Positions 43,575 to 50,768 of a DNA stretch of 64,000 nucleotides are shown in pieces (position 1 is the stretch's first letter; the number at the start of each line of letters is the position of its first letter). The notes under the pieces were generated by a model. It ran no database searches and was not told the origin of the DNA. It was given only the letters and a program-made list of their open reading frames with translations. The stretch spans positions 48,663 through 112,662 of the forward strand of contig JAIUNP010000001.1 of assembly GCA_020161975.1 (NCBI GenBank). The letters are read 5' to 3'. The position numbers and the translations under genes are program-made. This DNA comes from Pseudomonadota bacterium (GTDB lineage Bacteria; Pseudomonadota; Alphaproteobacteria; Rhizobiales; Beijerinckiaceae).

Positions 43575-44510
43575 TTACGCCGAAAGGGCTTTGCGAACAT
43601 TGTCCGGGGCAGGGCAGGCCGAAAGTCTGGCCCGGAATCGGTCGATCAGCCAGCGTCCGGCCGGTCCGGGCGGGCTGGCCATGCGGTGAATGGCGTTGAT
43701 CGCATATTCGCCGCTCTGATAGGCATCGAGCGGCAGAACCACCAATCGCCCGGCCTTGATATCGCGGGCAACCAGCGGGGCGGGAAGGCCGCCCCAGCCC
43801 AACCCGCCAAGTGTCAGCATGTGCTTGGTGTGCAGGTCGCCAACCCGCCAGATATGATAGGACAGGACGTTGAAGTCGCGGCCCTTGGTCAGGCCCGAGG
43901 CATCGGTCACGACCAGTTGCACCTCTTCGCGCACATCGGCCAGCGTCAGCGGGCGATCCAGTTTGGCGAGCGGATGATCGGCGGCGGCCACCGGCACCAT
44001 GAAGGAATGGCCGATCTTTTCGACACTCAACTCGTCGCTGCGGTTGGCGAGCGTTCCTCCGACGCCGATATCGGCCTTGCCGCTCAGCACCATATCCATG
44101 ACCATGCCAAGCTCGCCGATGGACAGGTTGAGCGATACGGTCGGGAACGCCGCCCGAAAGCTCTTCAGTTCCGTCACCACGATGTCGTTCGGCACCATGA
44201 CTGACAGGGCAAGCGACACCTCGCCCTCCAGTCCCTGACGGATGGATTTCGCCCGGGAGCGCAACACGTCGAGATCGGCAATCAGGCGGCGCGTATCGGA
44301 AAGAAGGGCGCGGCCTGCTTCGGTCAGGTCGGGCTGGCGCGCCGTGCCACGCGAAAAGAGCGTGACTTCAAGCTGGGCCTCCAGATTGGCAATCGCGTAG
44401 CTGATGACGGATTGCGCCCGGTTGAGCCGCCGCGCTGCGGCTGAAAAACTTCCCGTTTCGGCAACGGCGAGAAAAACCTGCAACTGGTCGAGCGTGGGTT
44501 GGGCTTCCAT
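43575..44510 (-). CDS. LysR-family regulator, divergent from azoreductase
   Basis: A 311-residue LysR protein. The helix-turn-helix is TLDQLQVFLAVAETGSFSAA and NRAQSVISYAIANLEAQL, followed by the effector domain from residue ~95 (GEVSLALSVMVPNDIVVTEL). The ATG at 44510 follows GGATATACCC. It is divergent from the azoR gene across 135 bp containing an 8-bp inverted repeat, so it most likely controls that gene. Confidence 0.9.
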   Translation of the reverse strand: MEAQPTLDQLQVFLAVAETGSFSAAARRLNRAQSVISYAIANLEAQLEVTLFSRGTARQPDLTEAGRALLSDTRRLIADLDVLRSRAKSIRQGLEGEVSLALSVMVPNDIVVTELKSFRAAFPTVSLNLSIGELGMVMDMVLSGKADIGVGGTLANRSDELSVEKIGHSFMVPVAAADHPLAKLDRPLTLADVREEVQLVVTDASGLTKGRDFNVLSYHIWRVGDLHTKHMLTLGGLGWGGLPAPLVARDIKAGRLVVLPLDAYQSGEYAINAIHRMASPPGPAGRWLIDRFRARLSACPAPDNVRKALSA

Positions 44511-44525
44511 GGGTATATCCAAAAA

Positions 44526-44564
44526 ATCGATAACTGCCCTCGATATTATCACAGTTTTATCGAT
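44526..44564. promoter_or_regulatory. Candidate LysR operator at the azoR promoter
   Basis: ATCGATAA (44526-44533) and TTATCGAT (44557-44564) are perfect inverted repeats with a TCGATATTATCA core between them. The arrangement fits paired LysR recognition and activation sites. Confidence 0.55.
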
Positions 44565-44645
44565 GGGTCTTGCGGTTTAGGAAACCTACCAAGCAGTGAT
44601 CCACCGCTGCAGCCCCCATCAGTCAGTCAGTCAGGAAATTCCCTC

Positions 44646-45254
44646 ATGTCCTCGATCCTTCTCGTCACGTCCAGCCCGCGCGGTGCTGAATCTATCTCCT
44701 CCAAGGTCGCAACCGATCTGGCAACGGCGCTGGCCGCTGGCGGCCCGGTCACGCTGCGCGACCTCGGCTCCAACCCGGTGGCCCATCTCGATGGCGTCAG
44801 CACCTCGGCCATCCGCAAGGCCCCGGCTGACCGCACGGCGGACGAAGCCGCTGCCGCCGACATCTCCGACAAGCTGGTCGCCGAACTCTTTGCCGCCGAC
44901 ACGATCGTTCTCGCCACCGGCCTCATCAACTTCGGCCTCTATTCCACGCTGAAGAGCTGGGTCGATAACATCGCCCGCGCCGGCGTGACCTTCCGTTACA
45001 CGGAAGCCGGTCCGGAAGGCCTCGTGAAGGGCAAGAAGGTTTACATCGTGCTGGCTTCGGGTGGCGTTTATTCCGACGGCCCGTTTGCCGCCGCCAACCA
45101 TGCCGTTCCCTACCTCAAGACGGTTCTCGGGTTCATCGGCATCACTGATATCGAAACCATCTATGTCGAGGGTCTGGCCTACGGTCCGGAAGCCGCTGAA
45201 AAGTCGCTGGCCGCTGCCGCTGCCCGCGTGGCTGAACTGGCCAAGGCTGCCTGA
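44646..45254 (+). CDS. azoR: FMN-dependent NADH-azoreductase / quinone reductase
   Basis: A 202-residue flavodoxin-like protein of the AzoR family. It has ILLVTSSPRGAESISSKVA at the FMN phosphate site, a central TGLINFGLYSTLKSWVDNIA, and VLASGGVYSDGP near the isoalloxazine. It reduces quinones and azo compounds with NADH and protects against thiol-reactive electrophiles. A fourfold TCAG repeat (44619-44634) sits between promoter and start. An adjacent LysR gene is the likely regulator. A perfect terminator follows. Confidence 0.92.
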   Translation: MSSILLVTSSPRGAESISSKVATDLATALAAGGPVTLRDLGSNPVAHLDGVSTSAIRKAPADRTADEAAAADISDKLVAELFAADTIVLATGLINFGLYSTLKSWVDNIARAGVTFRYTEAGPEGLVKGKKVYIVLASGGVYSDGPFAAANHAVPYLKTVLGFIGITDIETIYVEGLAYGPEAAEKSLAAAAARVAELAKAA

Positions 45255-45278
45255 TTTCGCAGGCACAGCAGAAACGAA

Positions 45279-45303
45279 AAGGCCCGGTGCGAACCGGGCC
45301 TTT
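45279..45303 (+). terminator. azoR terminator (copy 1 of a duplicated hairpin)
   Basis: AAGGCCCGG-TGCGAA-CCGGGCCTTT forms a 9-bp stem 25 bp after the azoR stop. The identical 25 bp recur at 45446-45470. Confidence 0.85.
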
Positions 45304-45337
45304 GAGGTGGATGATAAACCTTTCCTCCCCACTTCCG

Positions 45338-45413
45338 TCATCCTCGGGCCTGACCCGAGGATCCATGATATCAATGATTTATGGATGGTCGGGTCAAGCC
45401 CGACCATGACGAA
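45338..45413. repeat. Interspersed palindromic repeat (two stem-loops)
   Basis: GTCATCCTCGGG starts the unit. Stem 1 is CCTCGGG-CCTGA-CCCGAGG (45342-45360) and stem 2 is ATGGTCGGG-TCAAG-CCCGACCAT (45385-45407). ATCCAT and ATGGAT form an inner pair, and the unit ends CATGACGAA. The layout and ends match the unit at 579-651, while the stem sequences differ in a paired way. Confidence 0.7.
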
Positions 45414-45445
45414 AAGAGAGGTTTCTGACCTTTGTCATCGCCATC

Positions 45446-45470
45446 AAGGCCCGGTGCGAACCGGGCCTTT
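45446..45470. terminator. TauE-side terminator (copy 2 of the duplicated hairpin)
   Basis: Identical over 25 bp to 45279-45303 and followed by TTTTTG on the plus strand. It abuts the stop of the convergent TauE/SafE gene, and its symmetric stem could end transcripts from either side. Confidence 0.75.
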
Positions 45471-45476
45471 TTGCGT

Positions 45477-46232
45477 TCAAAGAAGCGAAATCACATAGTC
45501 CGCGACAAGTTTCAGCGACAGAAGAAGCAGGGCGATCTGGATCAGGCGGAAGAACAGCCATTCCGGAATAATGCCGGTCAGCCGTCGTCCGGCGACCGTG
45601 CCGAGGATCGAGACCGGAACGAGCCAGAGCATCAGTGTCGTGTCGATCTGCGAGAACTGGCCGAGCTGCCAATAGGGAATGAGTTTCACCGCATTGACGA
45701 TGGCAAAGAGCACCGTGGTCGTTCCGGCAAAGGTCAGCTTGTCCAGTTGCTGCGGCAGCACATACATCTGGAAGGGCGGCGCGCCGGTGTGCGACACGAA
45801 GCTGGTAAAGCCGGTAATCGCCCCCCAGAACAGGCCGCGCGGCACATCCGCTTCCTTCTTCTGCGTGCGAAAACGCCCGCCAAACCAGGCATTCAGCACA
45901 AAGAGCAAGCCCACCATGCCGACGATGAAGCCGATGAAGGCGGATGAAAGCGAGGCGGAAAAATACCAGCCGATGCCAACGCCGATGATCGATGCGGGGG
46001 TGAGGATGGCGAGATTGCGCCGCGAGAAATGGCGGCGATAGAGATAAAGCCCCACCATGTCACTGGCGACAAAGACCGGCAGAAGCAGGGCCGCTGCCGT
46101 GACCGGCGACATCACAAGCGCCAGAAGCGGCACAGCTGCCGCACCCACCGAGGGCAGTCCGCCCTTCGAAAGGCCAACCATGAAGGCGGCAATAATGGCA
46201 AGGGCGAGGATGGCGGGCGTGTGATCAAGCAT
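45477..46232 (-). CDS. TauE/SafE-family membrane permease
   Basis: A 251-residue membrane protein with about eight hydrophobic segments. It begins AIIAAFMVGLSKGGLPSVGA, the family opening. The second half repeats the motif less clearly as AITGFTSFVSHTGAPPFQMY. The family exports or imports sulfonates, sulfite and other organic anions. Nothing nearby fixes the substrate. It is divergent from the DUF294 gene. Confidence 0.87.
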   Translation of the reverse strand: MLDHTPAILALAIIAAFMVGLSKGGLPSVGAAAVPLLALVMSPVTAAALLLPVFVASDMVGLYLYRRHFSRRNLAILTPASIIGVGIGWYFSASLSSAFIGFIVGMVGLLFVLNAWFGGRFRTQKKEADVPRGLFWGAITGFTSFVSHTGAPPFQMYVLPQQLDKLTFAGTTTVLFAIVNAVKLIPYWQLGQFSQIDTTLMLWLVPVSILGTVAGRRLTGIIPEWLFFRLIQIALLLLSLKLVADYVISLL

Positions 46233-46401
46233 CGTGAAGCTCTAGCAGGGATCAGGCGGCTTCGAAATCGTCAATGACGGGCGCCTGCGTCTAATTGCGC
46301 ATTGGCCTTGTGCGCTGCAGTTGCGAATATGGCAACGGTGCGCCTTGGGAGGAGGAGGATCAACGCGCGCTGCCCCTTACCCTGAATTCACGGATTGTCC
46401 T

Positions 46402-48225
46402 TTGCCAAAAATCGAAACGTTTCTTGAAACCGTTCATCCTTATGATGGTCTGCCCAAGGCCGTGTTTGCCGATGTCGTGACCCGTCTGCTGCGCTATGAC
46501 CTCCCGGCGGGCAGCACGATCTTCCATGCGGGTGAGCGGCTGGCGGGCCTCTATATGATCGAAAAGGGCAGGGTGGAAATCCGCAGCCCTTCGGGCGAGG
46601 TGATTTCGCAGCTTTCGCGCCGCGATCATTTTGGCGAGCGCGGCCTTTCCGCCGAAGGCAATGCCTTCAGCGATGCCGTGGTGCTCGAAGATGCCGTGCT
46701 CTATCTGCTGCCGGCCGAAAACTTCTACCGGCTGATCGAGGACGAGCCGGTCTTTGCCCGCTTCTTCTCCCGTCGCGGCACGCTTGCCACCCCCGCGCGC
46801 CCGGCTGATATGAGCACGCGCAAGGTGGCCGACCTCATGTCGAAGCCGCCGGTGATCTGCGCGCCCGATGATACGGTGCGCCGTGCTGCCGAAATCATCC
46901 GTGATCGCAAGGTCTCCTGCCTTGGCGTGGTGGATGGCGAACGTTTCGTCGGGATTGTGACGGTGCGCGATCTCGCCGCCCGCGTCGTGGCCGCCGGGCT
47001 GGACCCGGAAAAGACCACCGCCGCCGCCATCATGACCCGCGACCCGGTGGGCTTGAGCGAAAATGACCTCGGCTCCGACGTGCTGCACCTGATGATGGAG
47101 CGCGGCATTGGCCATCTGCCGGTGGTCGATGGCACGCGCCTTGTCGGCATGATCACCCAGACGGACTTGACCCGTTTTCAGGCGGTGACGTCGGCGCTTC
47201 TGATCCGCGATATAGCCGCTGCGAAGGAGATTTCGGCGCTGAAGGCGGCAACGGCGGCCATCCCCAATTTGCTCGTGCAACTGATTGGCGGCCATAACCC
47301 GCACGAGGTGGTGACCCGCCTCATCACCGATATTGCCGATGCCGTGACGCGCCGCCTGATTGCCTTTGCCGAGGAAAAGCTCGGGGCTCCGCCGGTGCCC
47401 TATCTCTGGCTTGCCTGCGGTTCGCAGGGACGGCAGGAACAGACCGGCACCAGCGATCAGGACAATTGCCTGATCCTCGACAACAGCTATGACGCAGCCC
47501 TGCATGGGGCGTGGTTCGAGGGGTTGGCCCGCTTCGTCTGCGATGGTCTCAACGAATGCGGCTATGTCTATTGCCCCGGCGATATGATGGCCACCAATCC
47601 GCGCTGGCGTCAGCCGGCCAGCGTCTGGCGGCAATATTTCATCGACTGGATCATGAAGCCCGATCCGACGGCGCAAATGCTGGCGAGCGTGATGTTTGAT
47701 CTGCGTCCGATTTTCGGGGCGGAAGCGCTGTTTCGCGAGGTGCAGGCCGAAACGCTGGGCCTTGCCGCCAACAGCCCGTTCTTCGTCGCGCACATGGTCG
47801 GCAATTCGCTGAAGCACGCGCCACCGCTGGGTCTGTTGCGCGGCTTTGCGACGCTGAAAAGCGGCGAGCATCGCCACCAGATCGATATGAAGATGAACGG
47901 CGTCGTGCCGGTGGTCGATCTCGCCCGCGTCTACGCGCTCCTGAAACAGTTGACGCCTGCCAACACCCGCGCCCGCCTGCTGGCGGCGGCCGAGGCGGAA
48001 CTGATTACCGAGTCCGAAGCGCGCGATCTGATCGCGGCTTACGATCTCATCGCCGAAGACCGCCTGCGCAATCAGGCCGCACAGGTGAAGGCGGGCCACC
48101 GCCCCGATAATTATCTGTCCCCCTATGATATGGGCGAATTCGAGCGTTCGCAGCTTCGCGATGCCTTTGTGGTGGTGCGCACCATGCAGGCCGGTCTCGC
48201 CCATCGCGGCGCACTGCCGATATGA
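46402..48225 (+). CDS. DUF294 nucleotidyltransferase with cyclic-nucleotide-binding and CBS domains
   Basis: About 607 residues. Order: a cyclic-nucleotide-binding-like domain (residues ~10-130; AGERLAGLYMIEKGRVEIR, DHFGERGL), two CBS domains (~145-265; MSKPPVICAPDDTVRRAAEI, MTRDPVGLSENDLG), the DUF294 nucleotidyltransferase-like domain (LACGSQGRQEQTGTSDQDNC) and its C-terminal helical domain. No in-frame ATG fits. TTG at 46402 is chosen by domain homology, so the start is uncertain. It is followed 21 bp later by a membrane-anchored exonuclease, a pairing seen in other proteobacteria. Its function is probably nucleotide-signal-controlled modification, but this is not established. Confidence 0.85.
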   Translation: MPKIETFLETVHPYDGLPKAVFADVVTRLLRYDLPAGSTIFHAGERLAGLYMIEKGRVEIRSPSGEVISQLSRRDHFGERGLSAEGNAFSDAVVLEDAVLYLLPAENFYRLIEDEPVFARFFSRRGTLATPARPADMSTRKVADLMSKPPVICAPDDTVRRAAEIIRDRKVSCLGVVDGERFVGIVTVRDLAARVVAAGLDPEKTTAAAIMTRDPVGLSENDLGSDVLHLMMERGIGHLPVVDGTRLVGMITQTDLTRFQAVTSALLIRDIAAAKEISALKAATAAIPNLLVQLIGGHNPHEVVTRLITDIADAVTRRLIAFAEEKLGAPPVPYLWLACGSQGRQEQTGTSDQDNCLILDNSYDAALHGAWFEGLARFVCDGLNECGYVYCPGDMMATNPRWRQPASVWRQYFIDWIMKPDPTAQMLASVMFDLRPIFGAEALFREVQAETLGLAANSPFFVAHMVGNSLKHAPPLGLLRGFATLKSGEHRHQIDMKMNGVVPVVDLARVYALLKQLTPANTRARLLAAAEAELITESEARDLIAAYDLIAEDRLRNQAAQVKAGHRPDNYLSPYDMGEFERSQLRDAFVVVRTMQAGLAHRGALPI

Positions 48226-48246
48226 CGTGAGAGGAACAACCGCCCC

Positions 48247-49917
48247 ATGAAAATGAGCCTTCGTCTTCGCATCCAGCTTTTCTTTGCTGCGATCATCGCC
48301 GGCGTGATCGGCATGACGGCGGTCGGCCTTGTGCTGGCGAAGGCTGAAATCGCCGACCCGGCGGCGTTTTCAGCGCTCGTTCAGGGGGCGATCATCGCCA
48401 TCATCGGCGTGTCCGGGCTCGTCGGGCTGATTGCCTTCCTCTTTGACCGCAACGTGGCCAAGCCCATCGAGGCGATTGCCTCCGCCATGCGGGCACGGGT
48501 TCACGCCGATGTGGCGCGCGAGATCAACCCGCTCGAAGGTCGCTATCTGGGCGACCTGACGGCAGCCGTGCGCGTCACCACCTCGACGCTTTCCACCGAA
48601 CGCAATGCGCTCGCCGAAAGCATCGCCCGCGAAACCACTCGCCTTTCCGGCGACAAGAACCGTCTGGAACATCTGCTGGCCGATGTGCCGCCCGCCGTTC
48701 TGCTCTGCACGGGGCGTCACCGGCTGGTGTTCTACAACGGTCAGACGCAGCGCCTTCTGGCCGATGCCGAAACGCCGGTCTGTCTTGACCGCAGCCTGTT
48801 CGACTATCTCGATGATGGCCCGGTGCGCGCCGCTCATCGCCAGCTGATGGAAACCGGCTCGCCGGAGGCGGTGGTGGAGTTTGTCTGCACCACGCCCACG
48901 GGCGCGCGTCGTCTGGCCGGGCGTATGCGCCTTGCCGCCGAAAATGGCGGGGCCGAAGGCGCTTACGTCATGACGCTGCGCGATGTGACGCTGGAACTTT
49001 CCGCCTTCGCCCGCCGTGATGCGCTGCTTGAAGAAACCTTCGAGCGCATGCGCGAAGCCGTGGACGACATGAAGGCGGCGGAACCGGACGCCCTGCCGGG
49101 CGAACTGAAGCGGCTTTCCCATGAACTGGGCATGCTGGAAGACAAGTTCGAGGCGCAGAAGAGCGAGGCGGATTTCACCTTCTCCATGCGTTTGAAGCCG
49201 GGTGAGGTGATGCCCGCCGGTGTGTCCGATCCACTGCACTCGGTGGTCTATGATTTTGATCTGCTGGCCCGTTCGCAGCCCGATGCCATCACCCGTGCGC
49301 GGCTTGACGCGCTGTCCTATGTGGTCTTCGATACGGAAACGACGGGTCTTTTGCCGGATCAGGGCGATGAACTGGTGCAGATTGCCGCCGTGCGCATCGT
49401 TGCGGGCAAGCGGGTGAAAAGCGAGGTCTTTGAGACGCTCGTCAATCCGGGCCGCCCCATTCCTCCGGCCTCGACCGCTTTCCATGGCGTGACGGATGCC
49501 ATGGTGGAAAAGGCGCCGCGCATACTGGAAGCCGTGGAACGGTTCCACCGCTTTGCCGAAGGCTCGGTACTGGTGGCGCACAACGCGCCTTTCGATATGG
49601 AATTCCTCTATCGACGTGAACGCCAGATCGGCAAAACCTTTGCCAATCCGGTGCTGGATACGGTTTCGCTCTCGGCTGTCGTTTTTGGTGAGTGGGAGGA
49701 TCATTCGCTCGACGCGCTGACGGATCGCCTCGGCGTGGAACTGCCGGAGAACCTCCGCCATACGGCGCTCGGCGATGCGGTGGCGACCGCCGATACCTTC
49801 CTCAAGCTCAAGACCATTCTGGAAGGTAAGGGGCTGGAGCGCTTCGAAGATGTGCTGAGCGAGGCCCGCCGCCACGGCAAACTGGTCAAGGACCTGAATA
49901 GCCGCGTGGCGGTGTGA
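48247..49917 (+). CDS. Membrane-anchored DEDDh 3'-5' exonuclease (DNA polymerase III epsilon-like)
   Basis: A 556-residue protein. Two hydrophobic segments lie near the N-terminus (FFAAIIAGVIGMTAVGLVLA and IIAIIGVSGLVGLIAFLF). A HAMP/PAS-like linker region follows (VLLCTGRHRLVFYNGQTQRL) and a coiled stretch near 255-305. The exonuclease at ~350-550 shows Asp and Glu in VVFDTETTGLL, Asp in VAHNAPFDMEFL, and His and Asp in HTALGDAVATAD. All DEDDh residues are present, so it should be active. It is likely co-transcribed with the DUF294 gene. The sensor-like membrane layout is unusual for a nuclease. Confidence 0.85.
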   Translation: MKMSLRLRIQLFFAAIIAGVIGMTAVGLVLAKAEIADPAAFSALVQGAIIAIIGVSGLVGLIAFLFDRNVAKPIEAIASAMRARVHADVAREINPLEGRYLGDLTAAVRVTTSTLSTERNALAESIARETTRLSGDKNRLEHLLADVPPAVLLCTGRHRLVFYNGQTQRLLADAETPVCLDRSLFDYLDDGPVRAAHRQLMETGSPEAVVEFVCTTPTGARRLAGRMRLAAENGGAEGAYVMTLRDVTLELSAFARRDALLEETFERMREAVDDMKAAEPDALPGELKRLSHELGMLEDKFEAQKSEADFTFSMRLKPGEVMPAGVSDPLHSVVYDFDLLARSQPDAITRARLDALSYVVFDTETTGLLPDQGDELVQIAAVRIVAGKRVKSEVFETLVNPGRPIPPASTAFHGVTDAMVEKAPRILEAVERFHRFAEGSVLVAHNAPFDMEFLYRRERQIGKTFANPVLDTVSLSAVVFGEWEDHSLDALTDRLGVELPENLRHTALGDAVATADTFLKLKTILEGKGLERFEDVLSEARRHGKLVKDLNSRVAV

Positions 49918-49942
49918 AACTGAAACGCTCCCACTGCTGGAT

Positions 49943-49970
49943 TGATATCACACTCATGAAATGATATCAT
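49943..49970. promoter_or_regulatory. Operator of the toxin-antitoxin pair
   Basis: The self-complementary TGATATCA occurs at 49943-49950 and 49962-49969, spaced 19 bp start to start. The second copy extends to ATGATATCAT. It lies 22-50 bp before the antitoxin start, as expected for autoregulation. Confidence 0.6.
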
Positions 49971-49991
49971 TGCCATCATGATAGGAGTTTG

Positions 49992-50255
49992 ATGTCAATG
50001 GCGTCGATTACCATCCGCAACATTCCAGACGAGGTGCATCGCGCCCTTCGCGTTCGGGCTGCCCGGCACGGTCGGAGCGCCGAGGCCGAAATCCGGCTTA
50101 TCCTGGAGCAGGCCGCCAAGCCGGAAGACCGGCTGAAACTGGGCACCCTGTTGACATCCATTGCCCGTGAGGCAGGCGGATTGACCGCGCAAGAGGCCGA
50201 AACCTTCGACCAGCTTCGTGACAAGGCCCCCGTCGAACCGATGAGTTTCGAGTGA
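49992..50255 (+). CDS. Antitoxin, FitA/VapB-like ribbon-helix-helix
   Basis: An 87-residue protein opening MSMASITIRNIPDEVHRALR, followed by VRAARHGRSAEAEIRLIL, the FitA-type ribbon-helix-helix. The C-terminal tail (LTAQEAETFDQLRDKAPVEP) would bind the toxin. TAGGAG sits just upstream; ATG at 49998 is an alternative start. The last bases overlap the toxin GTG (GTGA). Confidence 0.85.
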   Translation: MSMASITIRNIPDEVHRALRVRAARHGRSAEAEIRLILEQAAKPEDRLKLGTLLTSIAREAGGLTAQEAETFDQLRDKAPVEPMSFE

Positions 50256-50674
50256 TTATCATCGACACCAACGTGATCTCGGAACTCTGGAAGGTCGAGC
50301 CTGAACCGGCAGTTTTGGCTTGGATGGACGAGCAGGCCGTCGAAACGCTCTATCTTTCCGCTGTCACCGTTGCCGAACTGCGATACGGTATAGCCGCCAT
50401 GGCAGAAGGAAAACGTCGGGCGCTCTTCATGGCGCGGCTGGAAAATGATGTGCTGCCGGTTTTCAACGGGCGGGTGTTGCCGTTCGATCTTGAAACGTCG
50501 CGAGCCTATGCGGAATTGATGGCGAGAGCAAAGGTCGTTGGCAAGGCCATAGCCATGGCGGATGGTTTCATTGCCGCGACGGCAATCACCCACGGCTTCA
50601 TCGTAGCAACTCGCGATACCAGCCCTTTTTTGGCGGCAGGTGCCAAAGTCTTCAATCCCTGGATCTCCACCTGA
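50252..50674 (+). CDS. Toxin, PIN-domain ribonuclease (FitB/VapC-like)
   Basis: A 140-residue PIN protein starting at a GTG overlapping the antitoxin stop. The acidic residues are Asp5 (IIIDTNVISELW), Glu42 (VAELRYGIAAM), Asp in AMADGFIAATA and Asp in VATRDTSPF. All four catalytic carboxylates are present, so the toxin should be active. It is bound and repressed by the adjacent antitoxin. Targets are probably tRNA or rRNA, as for other VapC proteins. Confidence 0.88.
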   Translation: MIIIDTNVISELWKVEPEPAVLAWMDEQAVETLYLSAVTVAELRYGIAAMAEGKRRALFMARLENDVLPVFNGRVLPFDLETSRAYAELMARAKVVGKAIAMADGFIAATAITHGFIVATRDTSPFLAAGAKVFNPWIST

Positions 50675-50768
50675 ACCGAGCGTCACCCTCGCGCTTACCC
50701 TCGTTTGCGGTTATCTTTTGCCAAATCACGCGATGAGAGCGTGAGGCAAAACGCAAAAGGCAGACCGC

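Noticed and set aside
42104..44200. Plus-strand frames opposite the MprF-like and LysR genes
   Set aside because: They are antisense to genes with clear motifs and ribosome sites.
46360..48204. 614-codon minus-strand frame opposite the DUF294 gene
   Set aside because: The plus strand carries cyclic-nucleotide-binding, CBS and DUF294 motifs. The minus frame is His/Arg-rich with no family resemblance.
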